From the NCBI RefSeq assembly GCF_020497125.1, contig NC_059089.1:28290282-28354281 (forward strand): a DNA stretch of 64,000 bases, written 5' to 3'. Under the pieces are notes generated by a model that ran no database searches, was not told the origin of the DNA, and saw only the letters and a program-made list of their open reading frames with translations. A program made the translations under genes and the position numbers. Source of the DNA: Mauremys mutica. Its lineage: Eukaryota > Chordata > Testudines > Geoemydidae. Positions 21,401 through 33,868 of the stretch are shown piece by piece (the first letter of the stretch is position 1; every line of letters begins with the position of its first letter).

Positions 21401-23640
21401 CCAGTAATATAAGTTACCAAGTTACCAACCTTTACAACTTTATCATGAATCTCATGATATTTTAGTGTTTTTCTTAAAGCTCCAGCTCCTGAAGGCACAT
21501 TAATGCCTGAAAATATCAACTTTCAGTTTTTAATAAGAAAGACATTTCTAGCCCTCCTGGTTACTGAGAAAAGCTCAAAAACATGACCGGAGTGCACCCT
21601 CAACACCTCAAAAATCAGAAGAAAATTACAAAGAATCCCAAATTTATTGTTATGCTTTCATGATTTTTTAGCCAATCTTATGATATTTTGGGGGAAGACT
21701 CATTAATATTTAACACTTGGAGTTGGCAGTAGAGAATTTAATAGAACTTTTGCAATTTAAATCAAAGCAGGCTCTGCCTTTTAAGTGTTCCCGTCTCCAC
21801 CTGCTGGTAAAGAGAAGCTAATCTATTGGCCTTGGCTGGAATAAGAGAATTTAGTGAAACCAAGTTCCCTCTGGGGTATTTTTCCTCCAAATTCAGGGCC
21901 CGCCCTTGTGTTACGTGCACACTCTATATCCCCACTAGGCACTCTGGGTGCACAGGGAATGCAGCATTGCACCCAGCAATGTATTTATTGGCAGATGCTG
22001 CCTTTTAAAATGGTTTATTTTTACCATACTGAAATCACTGTAGTAATACAGCCTTTTTTTTTAAAAATTGACTCCTCTATCGTTTTTAAATATATAAACA
22101 ACTTTTAAATTGTTTTCCCTGGGCACTGGCAGGATTAGAAGAGCAATTCCAAAGGTGAAAGGCCTGTAATTAATCCAGTGTGCCAATCAAATCCCATCAG
22201 TTAAACATATTTCATTAATATTTGTTTTTGTAATGTTAAGCCACATTATAAACATTTTAATAGTTCACATCTGTCTCTCATTGAACAATTGTAATTGAAA
22301 TTAAAACTCTAGTTTTTCCAAGGTAATTGTATTTTAGAAATGCATATTCTTGCCAGTGGATGAACAACATTTTCAGCCATATATCTCTAAAACTGCAGAA
22401 GACTCCTCTTAACTAGAAATTAAAACAGCACATCATGTGTCCTTCACCTGATGGGAGAGAGTAAAACACTGTTCTGAGACTCCCCTTGGGACTGAGGGTC
22501 AGAGATTCTGAATGTAAAATTACAAGGAGAGGCATAGAGTGTTTGTCTGTCTGTTCTAAGGTAATGAATCCATATGAATTGTACATTATTTATATTGCTT
22601 GCAAATGTCCAGAAACTCTTTTGATTTTTCCTTAAATCAACAGTGGCTATCATGGCAAAGGGGATGCTGCAGAATTTAACAAGGTAGCACGACAGTTGTG
22701 CAACATTTTCCTTTTTTCACTTTGAAATGTAAATATACAAAATTTGACAGAGGTTTCTTCAGATCTGTCTCCTTTCCTAATTTTAACAGCAACGTTTTGA
22801 TATTTTGTTGGTAAAATATTTCAATAATTAAGCACCATCTTTTCTGAGCCTTTTAGGTAACAGTCACTGCTTGCCAAAAAGGCCAAGAGAAAGAATTCCA
22901 ACACCAACACATAAAAGAACTAAAAATCGGGTTCTATCCAATGTTCAAGTGTAGCTAGAACTCAAATAACTGAGACTTTGGCTTTTCATGTTCCAGCTAT
23001 GAAACTCCTTCAGACCAGCCTGACTGGGTTTTGGCTAGAAATAACTAAACCTTAATATATACATGGTCATAAATTCTGTGTGACCCATAATCCTATTTAC
23101 TCTACTGCTTTCACTGCTCTAGACAACAGATCTATGAGATCCCCCATTAACACTTTGCAGCACCCTTCAAGGTAAACTTCTGGAATCCTGTCATGTAAGG
23201 AAAAAACAAATCACTGTAAACACAGAGACATAATCAGTCTTACTCTACATTGCTGCCGTGAATATACTTATTTATGGAGCTCCGTAAATGCACATCATGT
23301 TTTTATGTGTTTCCAACACACACAAAGACCAAGTCCCTGCTCTGGGCCAACACATACAGCAAAGAGTGGAGATGTGGTGTGTTCCGAAATCACACTAGAA
23401 AGGGGCTGGAAGGAGGAGAGAGGTTAGTGAGGCTGCTCCAAGCATAGAGACTGTGCTGAAAGGTGATGCAGAGCTGCAGCTGGGAGGAGCCCAAAGAGGC
23501 AGCACAAGGAGGCAGGGGAAAACAGTGCTCTTTGAAAGTGATATAAATGTGTGAAAGCCCATCAGGCTGGGGATTTACTTTGACTTTCAAAAAGAGCATT
23601 ATCTATTAATTGAAGCTGTTTCAAAGATTCCAAAGCCAGA
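21401..23640. other. Intergenic AT-rich DNA, no gene seen
   Basis: No convincing exon or recognisable repeat. AT-rich sequence predominates from 22000 to 23000. Confidence 0.5.
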
Positions 23641-23642
23641 AG

Positions 23643-24175
23643 AACATAAAAACATCCACACTGGGTCTGACCGATGGTCCACCTAGCCCAGCATCCTGTC
23701 TCCGACAGTGGCCAGTACCAGATGCTTCAGAGAAAGTGAACAGAACAGGGTAGTTTCAAGTGACCAATCCCCTGTTATCCAGCCCAGCTTCCAACAGTTG
23801 GCGGTATAGGTACACTGAGAACATGGGGTTGCATCCCTGATCATCTGGCTAATAGCCATTGATGGACCTATCCTCCAAAAGGGACTAGTCTGACAATCTT
23901 GTCTGAACTCCTATATAACAAAGGCCACAAATATTTCCACAATAATCCCTAGAGCAGATCCTTTAGAAAAGCATCCACTCGATCTAGAAATTGTCAGTGA
24001 TGGAGAATCCACCATGACTGCTGGTAAATTGCTCCAGTGGTTAATTACCCTCACGGTCACAAAGTTATGCCCTATTTCCAGTCTGAATCTGTCTAGCTTC
24101 AACTTCCAGCTATTGGATTATATAATACCTTTCGCTGCTAGACTGAAGAGCCCATCATTAAATATTTACAGGGCC
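23643..24175 (-). mobile_element. Two adjoining antisense CR1 LINE tails
   Basis: The left part (23643 to about 23888) starts with agaacataaaaacatcc and passes through ctagcccagcatcctgtct, gacagtggccagtaccag and ggctaatagccattgatgg, the layout of one CR1 subfamily tail. The right part (about 23889-24175) has ctagtctgacaatcttgtct, gatggagaatccaccatgac and ccagtctgaatctgtctagc, the layout of a different CR1 subfamily. Both are antisense to the + strand. The junction suggests one tail landed in or next to the other. Confidence 0.85.
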
Positions 24176-26370
24176 CAGGAGCATGGAAGTATTTCTACCT
24201 ACTTGAGAAGGTGCCAAGTTTGGTACAGTATATTACTGGGAAGACTAGATGGGGATTGGTGAAAGACCATGGATCTTCAACCATCTGGCCCTGATTTGGG
24301 AAAATACTTTGGCATGGGCTTAAGTGCTTCTCTATTAGCAAATCATTTAAACATAGGCTTAAGTGATTTGCTGAACAGGGATGCTTTCCTGAATGGATGA
24401 CTTGAAGAGAACAGCTCTATGAAGGAAGAAACTCTGCCCCATATGTAATAACTGAATTCTCTGGAAAACTAGACACCCTGGAAATGCAGGTTGACATCAG
24501 GTGATCTATTACAGCCGAAATCAGTTTTGTAAATGCCTGTACTTATGAATTTACATTTAAGACCTGAGAGAGCTGATTTTTAGAAGGTAGATTCTGCTTG
24601 TGCAACCCAGTTGCATGCAGATTTTTACTTTCTCATCTGTGTACATAAGTGACAGCAAACTTGTCCAAATGTGCAGGAAAAGTCTATCATCTGTGCAGAC
24701 AAGTGAACTTTTTGTCACCTATGCTTGCAGGTCATGTGTAATTGGCTGTTCCGAGAGCCCATCAAAAATTTCTAGAAGAGCCCCTGCAGTCTGTCTGATG
24801 TTTTCAGTCCCCTCACCCACAGAATGACTTTGTGCACCGCATAGGTGCTAAATGGCACTGCTTATTCAATTGTGCACATTTATCAAATGGCCTCAATTTT
24901 CATAGTAGATTCCACTCCCCACCCCACCCCACCCCCATTTTCTAGACACATCCAAGTAAACATTGCAGGAAATGTACCGGGAAAGACCGTGCCTAAGTAC
25001 CATGAGAAAGCAGTTTAAACTAGAAAAGGCCAGACAGACTCTAACACCATCCCACCCACCCTGCTCGGTTATTGCAGACGTTATGTTTTCTATGGAGACC
25101 CAGTATGTGCCGCAGCCTCAATGAGGGGCTGAGTGTGAATGTCACAGCTTTAGAGAGCTCTGCACAGCAGAGCTCAGACATGATTTCACTCAGATCAAAG
25201 GGAAGTGCTGAAATAATTAGAGATGAGTCAAACTCATTTGAGTTAAGAAGAGTCAACTAGGCTAATCTGTCATTGTCCAAATGAGGCTGTTCCTGAGAAC
25301 CTCTGAGCCCCTGAGCTCCGAATTCTTTCTGGAAGAGGCCTTTAGCCAGGACTGCTCAGGAACCAGGTCTCCACAGCAGTATTTACATGAATTTAGTTCT
25401 CTACAAAGGTGACTAGAAATAGCCTTGGACATGGTGATGATGAAGGAGAGTGACTGAGTTCTCCACTCAGGGACTAGTGGTTGTCTACAGTGGGATAGGA
25501 CCATGTTGCAACACCAAATAATTAGGCGCACTCTGGCCAAATAAAGTGTGGGTCTGGTGTTCAGGGATCAAAGCCCTTATGCCCATAAAGAGCTCCTGGG
25601 GTTGAGGCACCAAGTCTGGTCTTGCCAGGATCCAGCAGGCAAGATAAAACACTGACACAGGAGAAAAGAAAAGCTGCCAAAACAAAACACATTTTCTTTC
25701 TTAGAATGGCCAGAGGCTTCGTGCGCATCTTTCCAGCGCTGGGCTGGCACCAGGTGAAATCAGGCCAAGGTGTTGGATCACATCATACAAGGGATCCTCC
25801 AGCAAACTGTCAGGCAGTCTGTGTGTTAGGAAATCTGGAAATGAAACCTATGATCAAAATGGAACTGACCGTGGGGGAGGCAGAGGACTGCGAAGGGGCC
25901 AAAGGCAGGATGGGGGTGAAATGTGCCCTCACCACCACAAGATGTCCCTGAGGCCTTTGACAGGACAAAGTTTCAATCCTACTGTTTCCTTTTCTTCCAG
26001 ACTCTTTAGCCCCGGTTTGCTTGAACACGATGTTACCTTCTGTGCTGCACGTGTGCACCTCAGTGTTGTGCTCCCCTCGCTAGGCCGCCTGGGCTCAGTC
26101 CTGGAGCAAATACTTACACTTCTGCATTCTTCAGTGACAGCGCAGAAAGGACTAATGCAAAGCAGAAGGAGCTGCTCTGCTCGCAGGTTCACAGCTCGCG
26201 CTCACGGGTACAATGACCTGGAGACTCCTGATAGTTCTGGCCAATGCTTTCCCCATTCTACATGGTCCCTTCTCATTTGCATGCAGGATCAGAGGGCGCG
26301 GGCCAGGACAGAACCATTCTCCACTCCCAGGCGTGGGCCAGGTTCTCTCTCCTGTTACTATCAGTAACAG
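24176..26370. other. Intergenic DNA, no gene seen
   Basis: No convincing gene. A short (CCCCA)n run lies at about 24910-24942. Frames of 80-110 codons at 25622-26058 on both strands have no domain evidence. Confidence 0.45.
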
Positions 26371-27560
26371 CCAGTGGCGATCCCGGGGTGCAGCAACGTG
26401 GTGGTGCCACCCCGGGGGGTGCGGGCGGGAGCATCCAGGGCCCGACTCCCGAGGCTCTGGCTGCGGCCGGGGGCTGGGGGAGATGAACAGGGCCTGCGGG
26501 CGCAGCTCTGGCAGCCGTTGCTCAGCAGCGCTCACCGCCACGGGAAGCTGAGGGGCCCTGGCACCGGGTGAGGACGGAGGCGCAGCCCGGCCATGCAGAG
26601 CCCCCAGCCCCCTGGCCATCCCGTGTCCCTGGGAGGCCCGAGAGGCCGCCGCGGCTGGAGCCAGGCCGGGAGAGGGGCAAGCCCAGTCGGAGCCTGGCTC
26701 CAGGGACCCCCGGCCTGCGCCTCAGCCGGGACCGCTCCCTGGCCAACCAGGCCGGCTGGGCTGTGCCCCCACCCGCGATGGCGAGGGGCCGCTGTGCGCC
26801 CGGCCCCGGGCAGCCCCCTCGCGTATCCAGCCCCGTCCGGGCGGTGGGATGGGCAGGGCGCGGCGAGCTCCGGCGTCCCGAGCGGGGCAGCCCTGATCGC
26901 CCGGCGTCTCCTGGCAATCGCCCGCTGGACATGAGCCGGGCGGCCGGAGCCCCCGTGTCCGAGCAGCCCGGGGAGGGGCAGGGGCTGGGCGGGACCGCGC
27001 TCCAGCCTGCAGGGGCGCGGGAGGCGTGAGACGCCGCCCGGAGAGCGCGGAGCTCGCCAGGGCCCGTGGGCTCGTGTCCCCGCCGAGGCTCGGACCACGC
27101 CGGCTGCTCAGCCGCGCTGCTGTTAATGGTGAAACGCGACTGCAAAGCCGGAGACAAGGCCGATCCCACCGCTCAGCGAGGCGTCCCCGGCAGGTAGACA
27201 CGGCACAGGAGGTGCGAACCGTCCGGTCCATAGAAACCCAACCAAAGCGCCTGGGCCCGGGGCCCGGCTCGCCTGGCGGAGGGGGTGCTTAGCTCGGACA
27301 GTGAACGGCAGCCCCGAAGGGAGGGCGCGGAGGTGGGTGTCTCGGTGCGGCCCGAAGGGAGGGCGCGGAGGTGGGTGTCTCGGTGCGGCCCGAAGGGAGG
27401 GCGCGGAGGTGGGTGTCTCGGTGCGGCCCGAAGGGAGGGCGCGGAGGTGGGTGTCTCGGTGCGGCCCGAAGGGAGGGCGCGGAGGTGGGTGTCTCGGTGC
27501 GGCCCGCCCTGTAAAGCGGAAAGCGGCGCCCGCTGCTTTGTGTTTTACAGAAACAGTTGA
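26371..27560. promoter_or_regulatory. Separate CpG island about 13 kb upstream of LMX1B
   Basis: Composition changes abruptly at about 26370 to GC-rich, CpG-dense sequence that lasts to about 27560. Long frames occur on both strands (up to 215 codons, minus, 26522-27169), but their Arg/Pro/Gly/Ala-rich translations are typical of CpG islands read in any frame. No exon with recognisable domain is seen. It may be the promoter of an unannotated non-coding transcript or a distal CpG island of the LMX1B regulatory domain. Neither can be shown from sequence alone. Confidence 0.6.
27313..27502. repeat. Five perfect tandem copies of a 38-bp unit
   Basis: The unit begins cccgaagggagggcgcgg and repeats at 27313, 27351, 27389, 27427 and 27465 with no difference between copies. 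A sixth partial start (cccg) follows at 27503. Each copy has several CpGs and a purine-rich strand. Because 38 is not divisible by three, the same repeat is read in all three frames, which explains the repetitive 91- and 108-codon frames over it. Confidence 0.95.
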
Positions 27561-28680
27561 CTGGGAGCGGGATTTAAATGAGCAAATCGAAAGGGATCAG
27601 GAAACCCCCTTAGCCTGGAGCCTGTGAACCAGGGACACGCCAGGCCCGCTGCCCCGAGACCCTGGGGGCCCCCACAGGCCTGGCTCCCGCTGCCCCGGGC
27701 TGGCCTGTGAAACAGGACAAACCCGCCGGTGCTGCTCACGGAGCCACGGCCCTGACGGCGCGGAGGGGACCGAGACAATCCTTAAGGCTTCCTAAGGACA
27801 GGCTCGTGCTCCCCTCTCCGAGCTGGGGCGAAGAACCCTCCAGATGTAAAGCACCGGGCGGGGGGGGGTATTTTAAAATGCGCCGCTAAAAAAAAAGCCT
27901 GGAAAAAATCCATTCGTTTGCTTGTGACGGTATTTCGCGTTATTCACGCCCATATCGCGTTTATTCTGCTGCTTCTATTAACGTTAACGAAACCAGCCCC
28001 GCGCTGTAACTTTCTCACTCTCCTGCGGACGGAAAACCGAACCGGGAGGCGCGTTTTGAACTCCCGAGAGGAACCGTTCGGTATTTACACCGCAGAAGCA
28101 GCTACACACACGCAAGCGCCGGGATTCGATGACCTGATTGTAGCCCCAAAACCCTCCGCTTGGACGCTCAGTTTCTGGGCTATGGAGCGATATTTCCGCT
28201 TGTAACAAAAATCTAAAGGAACAATAACGATAAATAAATAAGAATGAACCCGAGGGACCGAGACATCAACCAACCTCCAATCTTCCCGCGCGGATCACCC
28301 CTCGCTGCTCGTTTCTGTGTAAACGCAAACCCGCGAAGGGGGCTCCTCCCGAGATGCAGGCGCCAGTTGTTCTCGTTTCACTGGGGGAGGAAAGGGGGAG
28401 ACATGTTTTTTCCTCTGAATTACAGCAGGCCCGGACTGCGGGGAGCCCGAAGAATTAGCCCCAAACACCAACACGCGCAAGATTTGGCTCCTTACGGTGC
28501 GATTCGAATTGTTCTGTTTTGTTTTCATGCCTTTTCCTTCATTCTAACTATTAAGGCAGTGCAGCTTTGCTGCGGCCGTCGGTGGGCCAGACCCGGCGGG
28601 CGATGGCTGCTAAGTAGCCCGACTCCGATCACGTTCCTGAGGCTCTAAGAACTGATGATCATTTCTCAGTCAAACGAATA
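27561..28680. other. Mixed-composition intergenic DNA, no gene seen
   Basis: GC content drops between the two CpG-rich blocks. The stretch 27840-28260 is AT-richer and contains poly-G and poly-A runs. No exon was recognised. Confidence 0.45.
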
Positions 28681-30335
28681 GTTTGGCCCTGCAAGGCCGG
28701 GCTCTTGCGCGCTGCACGCGTCTTTCCTCTCGCTTCCGCTGCCCCAAGCCCGGGCTCCTTGGCCCTGGTTCGCTCCGATTCGCCCGCCCCTGCCCGACAC
28801 TGTTTAGGGAAAGGGGAGCCGCCTGGCAGCCCGCGTGGGCAGAGACACCCGGCCGCCCGCCGCCCCCCGTCTGCTCAGCCCCGGCCGCGGCCCTGGGGCT
28901 CCGGCCAGGCTCGCTCCTTGCCCGGCCAGGCGCGGGGTGGCTTCCGCAGGTGCGATGCCCCTGGCACGGCTCCGCTCCGAAGGACCGAGCCAGCCAGGCC
29001 GCTCCCTCCCTCATGGCCCGAGCTGGAAATGCAGCGGGGCGCCGGGTCAGGACGCGCGTGTCCCCCTGGCTCCGGCTTGTGCCGGTGACCCGGGCGGGTT
29101 CTCCCGGGCCCGCCTCGGGCAAAGCCGGGCCACCACACACCTGTTCCTGCTCCATCACCCTCTCCGCGTGGCCGCTGGCCCGGGGATCTTCCTGCCGGGC
29201 GCTTGCCGGTGACCCTGGCGGTCGTGCCCCGGGAGGCCCTGCCGGCTCCGTGCCGCGCTGCGCTCCAGGCTACCCGGGCTCGCCACCGAGCAACCCTGGC
29301 CCAGAGAAAAACGCGCCATAAAGGCCGTTTAAAGGCGTTACACAAACCGAGTAAATCTCCCAACAGCTCCGTTCTGAGCGGCTGGGCTGAGGCCGAGCGC
29401 GGAGCGCTGCACATTCGTTTGCTAATTATTGTCCTGGACGCTGCGCGTGTCTCCAAGGCCGGCCGGGGGAAGCGTTCGCCGGCGGACTGGCCGTGGGAAT
29501 CAGGGGTGCCCGGCCGGTCGGCTCTGGCAGGGCGGAGAGCAGCGGGCTCGCTGCGATTCCAGCTCTGGTGCGAGTCTGCGAGGAGCTGAACGCGCCGGGC
29601 AGGATTGTTTTCTTAACTCGCCTGTTGCACTTATATTAGAACCGAACATTTTTTTCTTACCTCCGAGGCTTGAAAATAAAAATAAAGTAAAATAATGATC
29701 AGGAAACCGACAAATTTCTCTCCCGATAAAATAATTTATTCGCGTGCCTAGTTCTGCGCCTCTGCTGACAACGGAGCTCGGCCCAGTGGCGAAATGAACT
29801 GCAATCGGCTGCAGGGGTCTGTGTGCTGTGTGCCTCACATGTAAACGAAAACAAAATGCAACAATTGTTTCCCCTAAAATCGGGGCTAAACTGGAAACGA
29901 TTTTCCTTCGTGCCGGCTGCACGGGGCCAGCCGGGGGCGGGAAGAGAATTCACTGACCGGAAAGTCACCGGCGACGCACAGCAGACACGCGCCTGCTCCA
30001 GGACAGTCCGGATCGCTAGCAAGGGGGGACTGGTTCGTTTACATGTCACTTGCCAGGTTTGGTGAGAATACGCGGGTCCCCCGCGCGCGGTGAGGGCTCG
30101 TCTGGATCAGGACAGTGCGCACGGTCACTGCTCTTACTGAGCGCCTCTGCGTCTGAGAGACACTTCGTGCAGAAAGGGACCGATCGAGATTAGATGTCGT
30201 GCAAAGGGGGAGCTTTCAGCTTTGGGTCACGCGTGAAATGAGCTCGGCGGGGCGCGCAGCCTGTGCTGCTGTGGGAGACGGGTTAAGCTGGGCCGCTAGG
30301 TCTTATCCACGGGGCTCCAGGCCCACATCCCGCCC

Positions 30336-30655
30336 TCTCCCGCTTCCTCCATCCCTACCCCCTCCTCCCTACCCCTCCCTCCATCCCCACACCCCCTCCC
30401 TATCCCACTGCCACCCCCACCCCCTTCCTCCATCCCTACCCCACCGCCATCCCCTCCCTCCATCCCCACACCCCCTCCCTATCCCACTGCCACCCCCACC
30501 CCCTTCCTCCATCCCTACCCCCCTCCTCCCTACCCCTCCCTCCATCCCCACACCCCCTCCCTATCCCACTGCCACCCCCACCCCCTTCCTCCATCCCTAC
30601 CCCACCGCCATCCCCTCCCCACCCCCTTCCTCCATCCCCCCCTCCGCCTCCCACA
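30336..30655. repeat. Pyrimidine-rich minisatellite with about 80-bp period
   Basis: The + strand is almost pure C/T with scattered A, built from ccctcc, ccatcc and ccaccccca motifs. The landmark atcccactgccaccccca returns at about 30402, 30481 and 30563, a period of about 79-82 bp. Long polypurine-polypyrimidine DNA of this kind can form triplex (H-DNA), and the C-runs could form i-motif or G-quadruplex structures on the respective strands. It lies about 9.7 kb upstream of the LMX1B start. Confidence 0.9.
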
Positions 30656-31638
30656 CCTGGGGGGCGGGGCAGCATATTTCAGTGCAAGGCCTCCCACGCC
30701 GGGGCTGGAGAGTGGAGGGTGGGATCTCCGCAGACTGGGGGGCGGCGGGGGGCGGCAGGGCGCCTGAGCTGTGCTGCGCTGCCTGACCTGATGGGGCCGA
30801 GGAGGTAGAAAGGGGCCAGGGGAGCAGCTCTCCCTGGGGAGAGCAGCGGGCCCCCAGCTCCGGGGCTGGCTCACCGAGAGCCCCACTTCAACCACCTGCG
30901 CCGCGGCGGGGCGGCGAAGGGGGGCCCTGCTGCGCGGGGCTGGCTGGGCTGAGCCAGGGGTGGGCGGGCGCTGGGCATCTGCTGCAGCAGGGGGTTTCTC
31001 AGCTCGGCGCTCTGGGTTCTCTGCCCTAATCTAACCAGAGCGCCCTTCCTTTCGGGCTGGTGCCCCTGGTTCCTGAGCACCTCCCGGCTGCTGGGGAGAG
31101 GGTCCGGGGAGGAAAGCGGCCGTATTTCCCGCAGCCAATGTCCCAGCTCCGCGGCTCTCAACCGCGCCACACCACTGCCCTTGCAGGGCTCTGGCTTGTC
31201 TTGCAGACTCCAGGTTTCACCTCACTTAAAACGACTTGCTACAAAATCAGACAACGCCGCACAAGCGTCACTGCCGCACCGGTTCGGGGAAAGCGCTGCC
31301 CCGTTTTGTCTGTATGAAAGTGCAGTTTGTCCTGACCTCGCTAGTGCCCCTTGCGCAGCCAGCTGTAAAACCAGGCAGGGCTCTGGAGGAGCCGATGTAC
31401 CCCCGGAAGGCCTGGGCGCCCCTGGCTGAGAGCCTCCGTTCTAGCCTGTCCGGCCTCCCCTTGACTGAGCCCTGGGTCTGCAGGCAGAGCGGCGCAGAAG
31501 AGCCAGGTGGGGTAAAGCGAATGAGGTAAAATGACCTCAGTGGTTGAGAGACAGAACGAGGCGTAGGAACAAGGGTCGGTCTCAGCCTGGCGAGAGGCGA
31601 GCAGCTCTGGGGCCCGGCCCCGCCCCACGGACCCTGCC

Positions 31639-31720
31639 TTGTTTAACAGCGTTATCGGGTATTTGGGGGAGAGGGTGAATGGTGAGGCGGCAAAACTTGC
31701 AGATGACACAAACTGTCACT
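31639..31720 (+). mobile_element. CR1-like reverse-transcriptase fragment
   Basis: The + frame from 31639 reads a degraded CR1 motif region including NGEAAKLADDTN, which corresponds to the YADD-type catalytic block of CR1 reverse transcriptase with the aromatic residue changed to Leu. The surrounding nucleotides (ggtgaggcggcaaaacttgc, agatgacacaaa) also resemble CR1. It is only about 80 bp and lies in the CpG-rich domain. Confidence 0.5.
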
Positions 31721-32164
31721 TTCGCGGAGCTCCCGCCTGCCGGGTGAGATTCCCAGGGCAGGTGCGGGTCGGGGCTGACGCAACGCCCACATCGGGGAGA
31801 TTCATTGGCATGAAGCCTACGAGATGTCTGTGAAATCGCCCCGGAGAAGCACCTGGCTGGCACGGTGCAAACAGCAGCTCAGTGGACAGCAGGGGCCAGA
31901 AAAGACCAACCAACCGTTAGGCTGTGAAAAGGGTGAGAGGGGAACGTAACACTGAACACATGACACTAGCGCTGTACAATCCATGGTGCCTCCTCCCCTG
32001 GGATGTGGGGAGCAGTGTTGGCTCCACCCTCTCGCAATACACAGAGCAGAAACCGAAGGGTTGCAGGGACTGGGGACAAACACTATTGCAGACCTGGGTT
32101 AGAAATTCATTAGGGGACACGGAAAAAACAGGACTGACTAGAGAGGGGACAGAGTAGAGGGGAA

Positions 32165-32390
32165 ACCATCCCTGGTCTCGAAAAGGTCAGGGCTCTGCGG
32201 CCCTTTCGCATAACACAAGAACAAGGGGGGCCGCCAATGAACATAAGAAGGGATATTTTAAAACCAGGTGAAGGAAAGGGCCTTTTGAACCAACGCACAC
32301 TTGGTTAGTCTGGGGAACTCCTTGCCACCAGAAGCCATTGAAGCCCAGGTTTAGAAGGATTTGGTAAAGAATTAGTTTATAGCCCCTACA
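32165..32390 (+). mobile_element. Degenerate CR1 LINE tail (+ orientation)
   Basis: The stretch includes acaagaacaaggggggccgc, gaacataagaagggatatt and gtctggggaactccttgcca, followed by agaagccattgaagccc. These are the landmarks of a second CR1 subfamily 3' region in sense order. The usual terminal repeats are not visible and the boundaries are approximate. Confidence 0.55.
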
Positions 32391-33868
32391 TGTTTTATCC
32401 CAGCGAGGTTCTCGTTAGCCGCGTCCGTGCTTGGGGCGAAAGGCGCAGCAGCCTGGCCTAGGGAGGAGCTGGGGCAGGAGATTCACTGTTCTCCCAGGGG
32501 TTCTGGCCGCTGGTGGAGGTAGCAGTTCTCCAGCAGAGCAGTGGGTGCCTGTTTTCCTAGGAGAGCTGGGGTGTGAGGCGCGCGCCCTTCTGGCGAGGCC
32601 CAGCCCACAGGTGCGGCAGGTCCCTGGTGTCCGGCTGCCCCTGGGGAGGTGGAGGGGCCCAGCCAAGCACCGCCGCGCTCTCTGTGCGCACCGGCCTGCG
32701 CCGCCCGCAGCTCCCTGCGCCCGGAGAGCGATGCGGGCTGGGGGCTGCGCGGTGATCCCAGCCCAAAGAGGCGGCGTCCCGCTGCCCTGCGCTGCGGCTC
32801 CTGGCGCGGTCCGGTGCCTGGGGAGGCGATGCTGAGCCGAGGGGAGCCTGCGGATTTGCCCTCAGCAGCTCCAACAAGCAAACGGCGCCTCGCAGCTTGT
32901 GCCTTTAATCAGATCAAACGGGCTCGTTCCTCCAGGCCCGCAAACACCGACACGGCCGGCGCAGCCGGGGCCCCGGGAGTCACGCTCCGCCGCCCGGGTT
33001 TCTGGCGCTCCCCCGGGAAGTTCCGAGGGTCCGGGCCAGGCAGCTTCCCCAGCGGTGTTCCGGCCCCGCACAGAGACAGCATCGGTCTGGGGTGTCAGAG
33101 CCCCCGCCTTAAGGCTGCACGTCGAGCGCTCGCCCGCGCCCCTTGTTCCAGGCTGCAGCGCACGGCCTTGGCCTGTCTGTCCGGCCCGCTTCTCTGCCCA
33201 TTCAAGCCAATGGGAGTTTCTCCATTAGCTTTGGGCCTGATCCCAGAGAAGCCTTCGCTGGACTTTGAACTAGTTCCTCTGGTGGGGGAAGATTGGCATG
33301 TAGCGTGCCAGCTCGTCTGGCACGGATCTGGTCCTTGCCTGGCACTGGCAGACTTCCCCTCCTCTGCAGAGCCTTGGCCAGGGGCCAGGGCTGGAATTAT
33401 CCAGTAACGGACCAGGAGTGTTTGTAGCCTGGTTGTGAGCTCCTGGCTGCCTCCCCAGGAAACCAGCGCCGCTGGGATGCGAGCGCTGTCCCGTCCTGGG
33501 GGTCGGGGGTATCCTCGGCTGTGTAAACTGGTGGAGCTCCATAGCCTACTGAGAGGATCCAAGGGTTTGGCTGCTGGCTCTCTCCATAGGGAGAGTTTCC
33601 CCAGGGGCCTAGCCTGGAGCCTCCCTGGCTCTTGACCCCAACTTCAGCAAGCTCTGCCTGAGAAACACAAGGGGGTTTGCCTGCCCTCGATATAACACCA
33701 GGGGTGACGCCCAGTGTCTTGTAACTCCTGGGGAGGGGAGTGCCCATGGGCTACAGCTCAGGGCCCACCTGCCCTGTCCCCTTTGGCCTGGCCAGGGCCC
33801 ACTGGGCCAGCGCAGGGAGGGTGGGGGGAGTCCTGGTCGGATCTGGCATTGGCCGGGTGGGAGCAGGA

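Noticed and set aside
26522..27169. 215-codon minus frame and overlapping frames in the distal CpG island
   Set aside because: Long frames exist in several phases on both strands with low-complexity GC-driven composition and no recognisable motif.
27285..27627. Repetitive frames of 91 and 108 codons
   Set aside because: They arise only because a 38-bp DNA repeat is read through all three phases.
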